From Burkholderia puraquae (GTDB lineage Bacteria; Pseudomonadota; Gammaproteobacteria; Burkholderiales; Burkholderiaceae), in contig NZ_NBYX01000011.1 in the NCBI RefSeq assembly GCF_002099195.1, positions 62,001-126,000 on the forward strand: a stretch of 64,000 nucleotides of DNA, in the 5' to 3' direction. Numbering within the stretch: position 1 is the first letter of the stretch; each line of letters opens with the position of its first letter. Under the pieces are notes generated by a model. It searched no databases. It worked only from the letters and a program-made list of their open reading frames with translations, and was not told the DNA's origin. Positions 7,495 through 16,078 of this stretch are shown here, piece after piece. A program made the position numbers and the translations under genes.

Positions 7495-8676
7495 TCAGCC
7501 GACGCCGTAGACCGCATCGCGCAGGTCCAGCGTGTACGGACCGTTCATCCCTTCGTAAAGCGTATTCGACAGCGATACGACGGTGAGCCCGCGTGCGCGG
7601 TCGACGAACCACGAATGACCGTAGACGCCGCCCCAGCGCCAGGTGCCCGGAGACTCCGGCGACAGCGCCGCGCGCGGGTCGCGCAACACGGAAAACCCGA
7701 TCCCGTAACCCGCACCGGGCAGGTCGGGCAACTCGAGGTTGCCGGTGTGGACGCGGCCCATCTCGTCGACCAGCTCGGCCGGCAGAATTGCGCCGCCACC
7801 CGCCCGTAGCGTGTCCAGCACGTTCAGCACATCGCCGGCGGTGCCGACCATGCCGGCGCCGCCCGATGCGAATGCATCCGCGTTGAGTGCGCGCGACGGC
7901 GAGTACGTCACGCCGACGGATCCGTCGTAGATGGGTACGGCTTCGTTCTCGGCGAGCCGGTGCGGCTGCGGCGTGTCGTTGACGTAGGGCGTCGCGAGCC
8001 GCGCGGGATCGCGTGCGACGAAGCCCGTGTCGCGCGCGCCGAGCGGGCGGAGCACGAGCGCATCGACCGCATCGGCGAGCGGCAGCCCGCTGACGGCCTC
8101 GATCACCGCGCCGACCACGTCGATGGCGAGCGAATAGTTCCAGCCGGTGCCGGGCGCGTACTGCAACGGCACGCTCGCGATCCTGCGCATGTTCTCGGCG
8201 AGTGTGATCGATGCGCCATCGAGCCCGTCGGAGACGCCCGCACGCGCATACGCGCAAGTCGCGTCGGCTTCCGCGTAGCGATAGCCGAGGCCGGCGGTAT
8301 GCGTGAGCAGGTGGTACACCTTGATCACCGGCACGCTGCCGTCACGCAGCGCCGGACGGAACTCGGGCAGCCAGCGCGTGACGTCGTCGTCGAGCGACAG
8401 CTTGTGCTGTGCAACGAGCGCCATGGCGGCTGCCGCGACGATCGGCTTTGTCACCGACGCGAGCCTGAACAGCGTGTCCTCGCACATCGGCGTGCGCGCT
8501 TCGCGGTCGGCGAACCCGGCCGCGCGGCGATAGACGAGTTCGCCGTCGCGTGCGACCAGGACGACCGCACCGACGAGGCGTTGCGTGTCGAGTTGACGGG
8601 ACAGTACCGCATCGACGCGCTCGGCAAGCGCGGGATCGGCCGACGGCTGCTGTGATGATGCTCGGTTGGGGATCAT
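7495..8676 (-). CDS. serine hydrolase, class C beta-lactamase/esterase fold
   Basis: This 393-residue protein has no clear signal peptide. It carries the S-x-x-K motif in LFRLASVTKPIVAAAAM (nucleophile Ser and general-base Lys), LLTHTAGLGY, and the second-motif tyrosine in GWNYSLAIDVVG, and ends in a WGGVYGHSWFVD block in place of the K-T-G triad. This is the Beta-lactamase (PF00144) family, which covers EstB-type esterases and D-amino peptidases as well as AmpC. Without an export signal an antibiotic-hydrolysing role is unlikely; a cytoplasmic esterase is the better guess. It converges with the oxidoreductase gene. Confidence 0.85.
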   Translation of the reverse strand: MIPNRASSQQPSADPALAERVDAVLSRQLDTQRLVGAVVLVARDGELVYRRAAGFADREARTPMCEDTLFRLASVTKPIVAAAAMALVAQHKLSLDDDVTRWLPEFRPALRDGSVPVIKVYHLLTHTAGLGYRYAEADATCAYARAGVSDGLDGASITLAENMRRIASVPLQYAPGTGWNYSLAIDVVGAVIEAVSGLPLADAVDALVLRPLGARDTGFVARDPARLATPYVNDTPQPHRLAENEAVPIYDGSVGVTYSPSRALNADAFASGGAGMVGTAGDVLNVLDTLRAGGGAILPAELVDEMGRVHTGNLELPDLPGAGYGIGFSVLRDPRAALSPESPGTWRWGGVYGHSWFVDRARGLTVVSLSNTLYEGMNGPYTLDLRDAVYGVG

Positions 8677-9006
8677 CGGAGACTCTGTCGTGAGGGGGAG
8701 CCGACATGTTAGGCGGCACGTGGCGGACGTGCCATTTATCCATACATGGAGCAGGGCTTCGTGGGCTTAGTGCGCTGCAACGGTCGGCGAAGACGGCCAC
8801 GGGGCGGGCGATTCAGCCGGGGGCCGCGGCGGCGCTACGTCGCACCTGCGCCGGGTAGCCGGCAAAATATGCGCCAAGCGGCGCGCCGCGTTCGTTAGAA
8901 TCTGCTTTCGTCGAGGAACTGACGCAGTTGCATGGGTGCAGAGCAGTATCGAGTCGCAGGCGCTGCGCGCCCGGATTCCATCGTTCATCTTTCACCGGAG
9001 GCGAGC
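8677..9006. other. 330-bp intergenic region with a 19-bp palindrome
   Basis: GGCACGT (8715-8721), 5-bp spacer GGCGG, ACGTGCC (8727-8733) form a perfect inverted repeat about 40 bp upstream of the serine hydrolase start (transcribed leftwards), a plausible operator for that gene. I find no gene and no other clear signal; the promoter of the aminotransferase at 9007 should lie in the right half. Confidence 0.4.
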
Positions 9007-10134
9007 ATGCCAGGATTACTTCCCGATGTTGACCGCGAGGGGCTCCTCGAATATTCGGTGGTGTACACCGATCGCTCGGTCAACCATATGTCGCAGCGCT
9101 TTCAGGGCGTCATGCGCGACATCTCCGGCACGCTGAAAAAAGTCTACAACGCGAAGTCGGCCGTGATCGTCCCGGGTAGCGGGACATTCGGCATGGAAGC
9201 CGTCGCGCGGCAGTTCGCGACGAACAAGAAGTGCCTCGTCATCCGCAACGGCTGGTTCAGCTTCCGCTGGTCGCAGATTTTCGACATGGGCAGCATTCCG
9301 TCCGACACGACGGTGCTGAAGGCGCGCCCGGTCGAAGCGGGCCGGCAGGCTGCCTATGCGCCGGCGCCGATCGACGAAGTGGTCGCCGCGATCAACGAAC
9401 ACAAGCCGGATCTGGTGTTTGCGCCGCACGTCGAAACCGCGTCCGGGATGATGCTGCCCGATGGGTATCTGCGCGCGGTGTCGGATGCCGTGCATGCGGT
9501 CGGCGGCATGTTCGTGCTGGATTGCATCGCGTCCGGCACCGTGTGGGTCGACATGCAGGCCAGCGGCGTCGATATCCTGATCAGCGCACCGCAGAAGGGC
9601 TGGAGCGCGTCGCCGTGCTGCGCGATGGTCATGCTCGGCGCGCTGGCCCGCGAACGCATCGATTCGACGACCAGCACCAGCTTCGCGTGCGATCTGCGCA
9701 AGTGGCTGCAGATCATGGAAGCCTATGAGGACGGAGGGTTTGCGTATCACGCGACGATGCCGACCGATAGCCTTACGACGCTGCGCGACGTGATGAAGGA
9801 AACCGAGGCGTACGGCTTCGACAAGGTGAGGGCCGAGCAGCTTGAGCTTGGCGAACGCATTCGTGCGCTGCTGGCCGAGAAGGGGTTCAGGAGCGTGGCG
9901 GCGGCGGGGTTCGAAGCGCCGGGTGTCGTGGTCAGCTACACGGACGATGACGGGATTCGAACCGGGAAGAAGTTCGCGGATGTCGGGTTGCAGATCGCGG
10001 CGGGCGTGCCGCTGCAATGTGATGAGCCGGACGATTTCAAGACTTTCCGGCTTGGGTTGTTCGGTCTCGACAAGTTGCATGATGTCGATGGCACGGTCGC
10101 GCGGTTTGCCGACGCGCTGAATCGGATTCTTTAA
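9007..10134 (+). CDS. class V PLP aminotransferase (alanine-glyoxylate / serine-pyruvate type)
   Basis: This 375-residue protein has VPGSGTFGMEAVARQF, the FAPHVETASGM segment and the PLP-lysine region ISAPQKGWSASPCCAMVMLG, as in the AGT/SPT branch of class V enzymes. These use pyridoxal phosphate to move an amino group between alanine or serine and glyoxylate or pyruvate. ATG 9007 is chosen because CCGGAGGCGAGC sits directly before it; the reading frame is open further upstream without support. Monocistronic. The exact amino donor cannot be read from the sequence. Confidence 0.88.
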   Translation: MPGLLPDVDREGLLEYSVVYTDRSVNHMSQRFQGVMRDISGTLKKVYNAKSAVIVPGSGTFGMEAVARQFATNKKCLVIRNGWFSFRWSQIFDMGSIPSDTTVLKARPVEAGRQAAYAPAPIDEVVAAINEHKPDLVFAPHVETASGMMLPDGYLRAVSDAVHAVGGMFVLDCIASGTVWVDMQASGVDILISAPQKGWSASPCCAMVMLGALARERIDSTTSTSFACDLRKWLQIMEAYEDGGFAYHATMPTDSLTTLRDVMKETEAYGFDKVRAEQLELGERIRALLAEKGFRSVAAAGFEAPGVVVSYTDDDGIRTGKKFADVGLQIAAGVPLQCDEPDDFKTFRLGLFGLDKLHDVDGTVARFADALNRIL

Positions 10135-10311
10135 AGCGCGTCCCGGACCTGGCGGGGCATTGGAAGGCGGGTGGCTGCCCCCGTGGCCTGCTGCCTTGCC
10201 GGCTTCAATGTGAGGGTCTTGTCTGATGCTCGCGGTCGGGTTCCTGGCTCGATGTACGCATGCGCAGCGAGGTCGATCCATCTTCCGGTATGGCTAACCT
10301 GAAGGGTTTGC

Positions 10312-10722
10312 ATGGCATACGTCGTTCGACAGGAAGTCCCGTCGGTATCCGCGTATATCGACATTCGTCTTGCCGCGGGGTTGAGCAGAAAGTCGGAGCA
10401 GGCCGCGACGATCGGGTTGAAGAATGGCCTTTTCAGTGTCGTCGCCTACTGCGACGGTGTCCCGATCGGAATTGGCCGGGTAATCGGCGACGGCGGTTGC
10501 TTCTTCGAGATCGTGGATATCGCGGTGTTGCCGGCTCACCAGAAGAAAGGCGTGGGCGACATGATCATGCGGACACTGATGGGCTACATTCACGAGAATG
10601 CGCCGCCGACCGCCTATGTCAGCCTGATGGCGGATCACGGGACGCCGACGTTCTACGAGCGCTACGGTTTTCGACCGTCGCTTTTGCCGGAGAAAGCGGG
10701 GATGTTCCTGCGCATTGCGTAA
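10312..10722 (+). CDS. GNAT family N-acetyltransferase
   Basis: This 136-residue single-domain protein has the GNAT core: IVDIAVLPAHQKKGVGDMIM supplies strand 4 and the acetyl-CoA pyrophosphate loop (Q/R-x-x-G-x-G/A, here QKKGVG). PTFYERYGFRPS gives the C-terminal FYxxxGF signature. GAAGG lies upstream of ATG 10312. The substrate is unknown; small GNATs of this type acetylate amines, amino acids or peptides. It is the first of three unrelated GNAT genes in 6 kb. Confidence 0.88.
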   Translation: MAYVVRQEVPSVSAYIDIRLAAGLSRKSEQAATIGLKNGLFSVVAYCDGVPIGIGRVIGDGGCFFEIVDIAVLPAHQKKGVGDMIMRTLMGYIHENAPPTAYVSLMADHGTPTFYERYGFRPSLLPEKAGMFLRIA

Positions 10723-10746
10723 TGCGCAGGATGCTGACGCCAGTCG

Positions 10747-11292
10747 TTAGATGTGCTGATGCACGATCTTGACGCGATGCCCGAGAATCTTGCCGAGTTC
10801 GGCGGCGAGACGTGGCGCGATCAGCCAGTTCGTGAACCCGAACCCGAGATTGCCGAATGCCCAGTCGAGCTCGAGGAAGGTCCAGTCGACGATGCGTGCC
10901 GCGCGGCCGCATGCAGGGCAGGCCAGCGTGTCATCGGCTTCGTTCGCGTGCCAGGCGCTGACTGCGTCACCCCACGGCACCTCATCGAGTGAATGAGCGG
11001 AACTGCAGTGCGGACAACGCACGTCGTTAGGCCCCGGGCCTGAATGAAATACCGTGTGCTCGGTTTCGAGGCCGACACCGCACCAGTCGTTGCCGAGACT
11101 GATGTGCTCGGACCACGCCGCGGCATTCGTGCCGGGGCGATAGAAATCGCCGCCGCGCAGCGCATGGTCGCTTTCGGGCACCGATTGCACGATGCCTTGC
11201 TCGGCAAGCCATGCGATGCCGCGCTGTGCGAGGATCGGTGCTTCTTCAAGGCTGGCGTCGATATCGACGATCCAGACGATATTGTCACTCAT
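10747..11292 (-). CDS. hypothetical protein with a zinc-ribbon-like centre
   Basis: I do not recognise this 181-residue protein by name. A central segment has two Cys pairs, RCPHCSSAH and ACPACGRAA, about 37 residues apart, a likely zinc ribbon. It is followed by a tryptophan- and glycine-rich stretch (LDWAFGNLGFGFTNW). The first 30 residues (MSDNIVWIVDIDASLEEAP) look like a folded alpha-beta start. No signal peptide. Its codon use fits its neighbours. Zinc binding is inferred from the cysteine pattern only. Confidence 0.7.
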   Translation of the reverse strand: MSDNIVWIVDIDASLEEAPILAQRGIAWLAEQGIVQSVPESDHALRGGDFYRPGTNAAAWSEHISLGNDWCGVGLETEHTVFHSGPGPNDVRCPHCSSAHSLDEVPWGDAVSAWHANEADDTLACPACGRAARIVDWTFLELDWAFGNLGFGFTNWLIAPRLAAELGKILGHRVKIVHQHI

Positions 11293-11334
11293 GGCGAATC
11301 GGGGTATCGGATCGGATGGTCAGGTATCGATGGC

Positions 11335-11697
11335 TCAGTCGTTCGATTTCGCTGACCATACGGCCAGTTCATAGCCATCGTGATCAATGAAGTGGAAGCG
11401 CTGGCCGCCAGGGAACGAGAAAGTCTGGCGGCTGATGGTGGCCCCCGCCGCCTCGATCCTTCGCTGGGTTTCTACCAGATCGTCAGCGTAGAGGATGACT
11501 AGCGGGCCGCCCGGCCGGATGGGCTCGCCGGTTGTAAATCCGCCCGTGATCCGGCCGTCTTGAAACTCGGTGTAGGTCGGGCCGTAATCCGTGAAGGTCC
11601 AGCCGAAAACACTGCCATAGAAGGCTTTGCTGCGTGCGATGTCGCCGACATTGAATTCGATGTTGTCGATCTGGCGGTCTTTCCCTCGAATGCTCAT
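11335..11697 (-). CDS. VOC (glyoxalase/bleomycin resistance) family protein
   Basis: This 120-residue protein is one VOC unit: IDNIEFNVGDIARSKAFYGS opens the first beta-alpha-beta-beta-beta module and FHFIDHDGYELAVW closes the second with the typical acidic metal-ligand position. The family includes glyoxalase I-like isomerases and dioxygenases as well as metal-free binding proteins. ATG 11697 is used because the family begins with this short lead-in; an upstream start would add 12 unsupported residues. The substrate is unknown. Confidence 0.85.
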   Translation of the reverse strand: MSIRGKDRQIDNIEFNVGDIARSKAFYGSVFGWTFTDYGPTYTEFQDGRITGGFTTGEPIRPGGPLVILYADDLVETQRRIEAAGATISRQTFSFPGGQRFHFIDHDGYELAVWSAKSND

Positions 11698-11838
11698 GAG
11701 TACCCGTTCTCGTGGTTGTGTGCCGGGAGGCAATTATATGCACCGTGACCGCACGTAACGACACGGAATGGTTCCGGAGATCATGTCCTTCAATCATCGC
11801 CGATGACCGACAGGTGATGCGAGCCAGGTGACCGGAAT

Positions 11839-12297
11839 CTATCGCATCAAACAATACAAGACATCGGGGCAGCCTTCCTCGTTTCTGCTTCCGTCGCTGT
11901 ATGCAACGGCAACGAACCCATGCCGCTCATAAAACGCAGCAGCATCGCGATTCATCTGGAACGTATAGAGCTGGAGCCTGCCAACCGTCTGCGCTTTCAC
12001 CGATTCCAGGAGGGACGAGCCAATCCCGCGTCGTTTGAATTCGGGGCACACATACAACTGGTCAAGCCATGCGACGCCGTCGGCGACCCCGTGTGCGGCC
12101 ATGCCGACTATGCGGTCATCGTTCACGGCGACGGTAACGTTGCCCGACGGCACAAGTATGTTGGCAACCCAATCCTGGACGGCGGCTTCGGCGTGCGCGA
12201 GGGGCGCATAGGATGCCAGCGTGTTGCGCGACCGTAGATAGACGTCAGCGACCTCCGCGGCATCGTCTGCATTCGCTCGACGCAGGATCAAGGGCAT
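11839..12297 (-). CDS. GNAT family N-acetyltransferase
   Basis: This 152-residue GNAT domain has LDQLYVCPEFKRRGIGSSLL as the acetyl-CoA loop (R-R-G-I-G) and AAFYERHGFVAVAYSDGSRN as the C-terminal signature. CCGGAG lies about 10 bp before the ATG. It is unrelated in detail to the GNATs at 10312 and 16396. The acceptor substrate cannot be deduced. The AraC-type gene starts about 270 bp away on the other strand, giving a shared divergent control region. Confidence 0.87.
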   Translation of the reverse strand: MPLILRRANADDAAEVADVYLRSRNTLASYAPLAHAEAAVQDWVANILVPSGNVTVAVNDDRIVGMAAHGVADGVAWLDQLYVCPEFKRRGIGSSLLESVKAQTVGRLQLYTFQMNRDAAAFYERHGFVAVAYSDGSRNEEGCPDVLYCLMR

Positions 12298-12565
12298 GTG
12301 TCGGCCGCTCCGGAATCGTCAAGAAGTGCACAACGATAGCAGGACGGAATCGAACTTCCAAGATCGCACAGACTGCGCTGAAACTGGCGAGACCGGACGT
12401 TCAGCGTGACGCGTCGAGTGTGCGATACAGCGAATCGGCGGTGAGATATCGTGACCGATGCGCTGCTTCGTTCCGGGATTCCCGGGATCCGACATTCCCG
12501 TATCATCTGCCCGATTCGCCGGGATCGCACGACCTGGCGATTCCGCACAAATGAGAGGACGAGCG

Positions 12566-13432
12566 ATGAAGGTCGAAGGGCGCGGCCACGGTAAAGCGAT
12601 CGGGCAAAACGCGGCGGCAGTTTCGAAGCGGGCCGGTATTGCACGCATCACCAAGAGCACCGACCCGAGCGACTACCAGCATGCACCCGGTATCGCCGCC
12701 GTCATGCCGAAGGTATTCCCCGACGGCTTCATCGTCGCGGAGCATCGGCACCCGCGCGCACAACTCGTCTACACCACGACGGGCATCGCCGAAGTCATTG
12801 CCTGCCAGTCGCTGTGGATGATCCCGCCGCATCGCGCACTCTGGATTCCACCCGACCTGCCGCACGCGATGCGCGCACACGGGCAACTCGAAATGCGCAC
12901 CGCCTACGTCGACCCGCGAGCGTACCGATCGGCAACCCCGAATCAGCCGAGCCTGGTCAACGTTTCGCCGCTGCTGCGCGAACTGATCGCGCGCGCGTCG
13001 TCCCTCCCGATCGACGCCCATCCCGCCGGACGCGACGATCTCGTCATCCAGCTCATGCTGGCCGAAATCGAATGGTCCCCCGAGCAACCCTTGCGGCTGC
13101 CGTCGGGCCAGGACCGGCGCCTTGTCCGAGTCTGCGACGCGATTCTTGAGAATCCGGCCGATCAGCGAACGCTGACCGAATGGGCCGATGAAGTCGGTGC
13201 GTCGAGCCGGACGCTGGCCCGGCTGTTCACTGCCGAAACCGGGTTGTCGTTCAGCCAGTGGCGCCAGCAGGCCCGGATTTCGGCCGCGCGCCCGCTGCTG
13301 GCATCGGGGCGCTCCGTGATCGCCGTTGCCGCCGAACTCGGCTACGAAACCACGAGTGCCTTTTCGACCGTGTTTCGCCGGTTTGCCGGCATGACGCCCA
13401 GCGCCTACGCGAAACTGTCCGATTCCGCGTAG
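12566..13432 (+). CDS. AraC family transcriptional regulator
   Basis: This 288-residue protein has an N-terminal cupin-like sensing domain (about 30-140; HRHPRAQLVYTTTGIAEVIA with the AraC_binding His pattern, then WIPPDLPHAMRAHG). A double helix-turn-helix domain follows at about 185-285, with SRTLARLFTAETGLSFSQWR and the second-HTH signature VAAELGYETTSAFSTVFRRF. GAGAGGACGAGCG before ATG 12566 decides the start. The alpha/beta hydrolase gene begins 87 bp downstream on the same strand and is the obvious candidate target. The effector is unknown. Confidence 0.92.
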   Translation: MKVEGRGHGKAIGQNAAAVSKRAGIARITKSTDPSDYQHAPGIAAVMPKVFPDGFIVAEHRHPRAQLVYTTTGIAEVIACQSLWMIPPHRALWIPPDLPHAMRAHGQLEMRTAYVDPRAYRSATPNQPSLVNVSPLLRELIARASSLPIDAHPAGRDDLVIQLMLAEIEWSPEQPLRLPSGQDRRLVRVCDAILENPADQRTLTEWADEVGASSRTLARLFTAETGLSFSQWRQQARISAARPLLASGRSVIAVAAELGYETTSAFSTVFRRFAGMTPSAYAKLSDSA

Positions 13433-13519
13433 CAAACGTCTTTCCAGCAAACGCGGGGCGCGGCGTGCACGCTTATCGTGTCGGTCATCGAACTCACTGA
13501 CCGAACGAGGTAAGCCGAC

Positions 13520-14434
13520 ATGACACGACACGACATCGAATTCCTGTCCGAAGCCGCCACGCTGCGAGGCTGGTACTACGAGCCGGCGCAGCGCACCGCC
13601 GATACGCCGACGTATCCGGCCATCGTGATGGCGCACGGCTTCTCCGGCGTGAAGGAGCAATATCTGGACCGCTACGCCGAGGTGTTCGCCGCCAGCGGCT
13701 TTGGCGTGCTGCTCTACGATCACCGGAATTTCGGCGCGAGCGACGGGTACCCGCGTCAGGAGATCGACCCCGTGCAACAGAAGCGCGGCTATCGCGACGC
13801 GATCAGCTATCTGCTCACGCGCCCGGACGTCGACGCCGCACGCATCGGCATCTGGGGCACCAGTTACAGCGGCGGTCACGTACTTGAAGTCGCGGCGATC
13901 GACCGGCGCGTCAAATGCGTGGTGTCGCAGGTGCCGACGATCAGCGGGTATCAGTCGGCGTTGCGCCGCACGCGGTCCGATCTGGTGCCGGCGATGCTGG
14001 CACGCTTCGACGAAGATCGCCGGCAGCGATTCGCGGGCGGGCCGCCGACGATGTTGCCGGCTGTCAGTGCCGATCCCGCGACCGCCTGTGCGATGGCGGG
14101 CGCGGATGCGTACCGGTTCTTCACCGAGTCGGCGGCGCGGTGTGCGCCGAACTGGAAAAACGAAGTGACGCTGCGCAGCGCCGAGATGTCGCGCGAGAAC
14201 GAGCCGGGCCAGTACGTCGATCGCATCTCGCCCACGCCGTTGCTGATGATCGTGGCCGACCAGGACCTGCTGACGCCGACCGACCTGTGCCTCAAGGCGT
14301 GGGGAAACGCGCTGGAGCCGAAGCGGCTGCTCCAGATCAAGGGCGGACATTTCACGCCGTATATCGAGCACTTCGACGCAACCAGCCAGGCGGCGGTGGA
14401 GTGGTTCACGCTGCATCTGTCCGGCACGCGTTGA
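13520..14434 (+). CDS. alpha/beta hydrolase (dienelactone-hydrolase-like)
   Basis: This 304-residue cytoplasmic protein has the oxyanion-strand motif VMAHGFSGVKEQYLDRYAEV, the nucleophile elbow GTSYSGGHVLEVA (G-x-S-x-G, Ser nucleophile), the acid region LMIVADQDLLTPTD and the catalytic His in IKGGHFTPYIE. The family hydrolyses ester or peptide bonds (DLH and S15/X-Pro peptidase relatives). GAGGTAAGCC precedes the ATG. The AraC regulator directly upstream probably controls it. Confidence 0.88.
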   Translation: MTRHDIEFLSEAATLRGWYYEPAQRTADTPTYPAIVMAHGFSGVKEQYLDRYAEVFAASGFGVLLYDHRNFGASDGYPRQEIDPVQQKRGYRDAISYLLTRPDVDAARIGIWGTSYSGGHVLEVAAIDRRVKCVVSQVPTISGYQSALRRTRSDLVPAMLARFDEDRRQRFAGGPPTMLPAVSADPATACAMAGADAYRFFTESAARCAPNWKNEVTLRSAEMSRENEPGQYVDRISPTPLLMIVADQDLLTPTDLCLKAWGNALEPKRLLQIKGGHFTPYIEHFDATSQAAVEWFTLHLSGTR

Positions 14435-14735
14435 TCGGGCCTGTTGCAGTGCGTGCGTGTGGTGTCCACGGCTTGTGCGAGTGTCGCCGCCACCGGTTTT
14501 GACGACGATTGCGCTTGTCAGGCAAGTGGAAGGTTGATGCGCGACGGCGCCGCGCTACCAACCAGCCTGAAGCGACGCTGGCGAACGACACGCGGCGCCG
14601 AGCGGTGACACCGGCTCACTGGCGATGTGTGGCCACTTGGCCGCACGCAACCACGGCCGATGCTTCGTTATATGGAGTAATAGCTGTAATTTGGCGTGAA
14701 ATTTTCCTTCCGGCGACTCGGGCTAGACTGGTCTC

Positions 14736-14805
14736 GCCTTGATACCCCCCCAAGGTGTTGTGTGTTCTCGGCTTGGCCCGCGCTTTCAGGTGCGGGCCAA
14801 TTTTT
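14736..14805 (+). ncRNA. putative short RNA with a C-rich loop
   Basis: CCTTG (14737-14741) and CAAGG (14751-14755) close a loop ATACCCCCC. A short linker and then a terminator hairpin follow. TAGACT at 14724-14729 could be a -10 box placing the start near 14736, but no good -35 is present. A 70-nt RNA with a C-rich loop facing G-rich ribosome-binding sites is the inference. Confidence 0.4.
14773..14805 (+). terminator. rho-independent terminator
   Basis: TTGGCCCGC (14773-14781), 10-nt loop, GCGGGCCAA (14792-14800), then five T. No annotated gene lies directly upstream on this strand, which supports a short non-coding transcript ending here. Confidence 0.85.
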
Positions 14806-15030
14806 CGGACGGGTGCCACTGGCGGCCGAATGCTCGCCGACCAAATCCACATTGAAGGAAACGTAGCGCGCCAGTTCCTTTGCCGACCAGGCCGGCGCAT
14901 GGGTCATCCGGCGCACCGGTTTCGCAGTAGCCGTTTCTTTCCGAATCCTTCCAGGCAAGCCTGTCGATCGACGATCCGTCGCAACGTCGTGCGCGATCGT
15001 CGGCTATCGCCAGGATCACGATGACGTCAG

Positions 15031-15116
15031 GTAGCACGGTGTGGCCGCTCGATGAGGGATGAGCGGGATGTCTCCTTGTATCTCGCTCGTTGGCCCGACT
15101 GTGTCGGGCTTTTTTT
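15031..15116 (+). ncRNA. putative small RNA, copy 2 of the two-copy element
   Basis: This stretch is similar over its length to 7384-7472. GAGCGGGA (15061-15068) pairs with TCTCGCTC (15081-15088) and shows TGTCTCCTTGTA in the loop; the terminator follows at once. Compared with copy 1 the outer stem bases changed on both sides and still pair, while the loop core TCTCCTTGT is kept. No protein gene lies directly upstream. Function as a small RNA is inferred. Confidence 0.5.
15093..15116 (+). terminator. rho-independent terminator
   Basis: GCCCGAC (15093-15099), loop TGT, GTCGGGC (15103-15109), then seven T. Nearly the same as the terminator at 7447-7472. Confidence 0.88.
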
Positions 15117-15221
15117 GTTCGGTCGTGCAGGGGATGCCGGCGGCGGCTACGTGTGGCAACATCGCGGTGATTTCCACATTCCATCCGGGTGCCGGCAGAC
15201 CCATCTATCCGAGGGGGCGTC

Positions 15222-15596
15222 ATGTTTGACCATGTCAAATTCGGTGTGAGCGACTTTGCAGCCAGCAAGGCGTTTTACCTGAACGCACTTGAGCCGCTTG
15301 GCGTCGTGGTGCAGGGGGAGGGCGAGCCGTCGTACGGCATCGAGATTTCTCCGCCGGGCAAGCCTTCGTTGTGCCTGTTCCAGACGACGGAGAAACCGGC
15401 GCATCTTCACATCGCGTTCGTGGCCGAGAGCCGGCAGCAAGTCGAGGCGTTCTATCGCGCGGCGCTGGAGGCGGGCGGGAAGGACAATGGCGCGCCGGGG
15501 CTGCGGCCGCATTACCACGCGAATTACTACGCGGCGTTTGTCATCGGGCCGGATGGGCACAATATCGAGGTGGTCTGTCATCAGGCGGAGAGGTGA
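15222..15596 (+). CDS. VOC (glyoxalase) family protein
   Basis: This 124-residue VOC protein begins MFDHVKFGVSDFAASKAFYL and ends with PHYHANYYAAFVIGPDGHNI then EVVCHQAER, the common VOC subgroup with a C-terminal H-N-I-E-V metal-ligand stretch. Likely ligands are His5-region, His in HLHIAF and Glu in NIEVV. GAGGGGGCG before ATG 15222 decides the start over an upstream in-frame one. Substrate unknown. It is only distantly related to the VOC protein at 11335. Confidence 0.88.
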   Translation: MFDHVKFGVSDFAASKAFYLNALEPLGVVVQGEGEPSYGIEISPPGKPSLCLFQTTEKPAHLHIAFVAESRQQVEAFYRAALEAGGKDNGAPGLRPHYHANYYAAFVIGPDGHNIEVVCHQAER

Positions 15597-15723
15597 TTCC
15601 CCGTCCCGCAGAATGGGGAGGCAAGGCCGCTTGCGCCGTCATGCATCGATAGACGGCGGTCGGCCGATGCCTTCGATGCGATGAGCGAACGCGTGCTGCA
15701 CGCGAGCCACGGAGCTTTCCGCG

Positions 15724-15948
15724 ATGAGTGACATCGCCATTGGCATCCCCTTTCCCGTCATCGTGATTCTCATGGGAGCCATCTACTGGCCCGCGCGCTT
15801 TGCGTTGGCGCTGTCTGTCGGTTCATATGTCGGTGTGACACGTCTGCGCGGTATCGGGCGCGTTGTGAGCGTCGTCGTTGCACTCTTGTTCATCGTCGAT
15901 GCTGGCGCTGGGATCGATGCGCCTGTCCGGCAGGGTTTGAATACTTGA
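15724..15948 (+). CDS. small hypothetical membrane protein
   Basis: This is a 74-residue protein with two hydrophobic helices: IAIGIPFPVIVILMGAIYW (about 4-22) and VVSVVVALLFIVDAGAG (about 47-63). A short basic segment, TRLRGIGR, lies between them. CACGGAG lies about 10 bp upstream of the ATG. No family is recognised. The composition is clearly that of an integral membrane protein, which makes a chance frame less likely in GC-rich DNA. Confidence 0.5.
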   Translation: MSDIAIGIPFPVIVILMGAIYWPARFALALSVGSYVGVTRLRGIGRVVSVVVALLFIVDAGAGIDAPVRQGLNT

Positions 15949-16078
15949 TGCCAGCGTATCGAGCGAAGAGTCTCGCACGCGGCCGCGCATCGCATGCGAG
16001 CGGTTCCTGAACCGGCGCATTCCGCGTCATGTCAGGAGCGGCGAAGATTGGCCGTTGACATTCCAGTGGAGAAATTCG

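Larger units (their letters stand above)
14435..15221. other. 787-bp gene-poor region holding two sRNA-like units
   Basis: No reading frame here carries recognisable protein features. Two stretches stand out and are listed separately: 14736-14805 and 15031-15116, each ending in a strong terminator. The segment between them (14806-15030) reads on the minus strand as short stretches that look protein-like (SAKELARYVSFNVDLVGEHS) but without a supported start or domain, so it may be gene debris. Confidence 0.45.

Noticed and set aside
14755..15024. 89-codon plus-strand frame between the two sRNA-like units
   Set aside because: It starts inside the first sRNA-like unit, crosses its terminator and is Arg/Cys-rich; unlikely to be translated.
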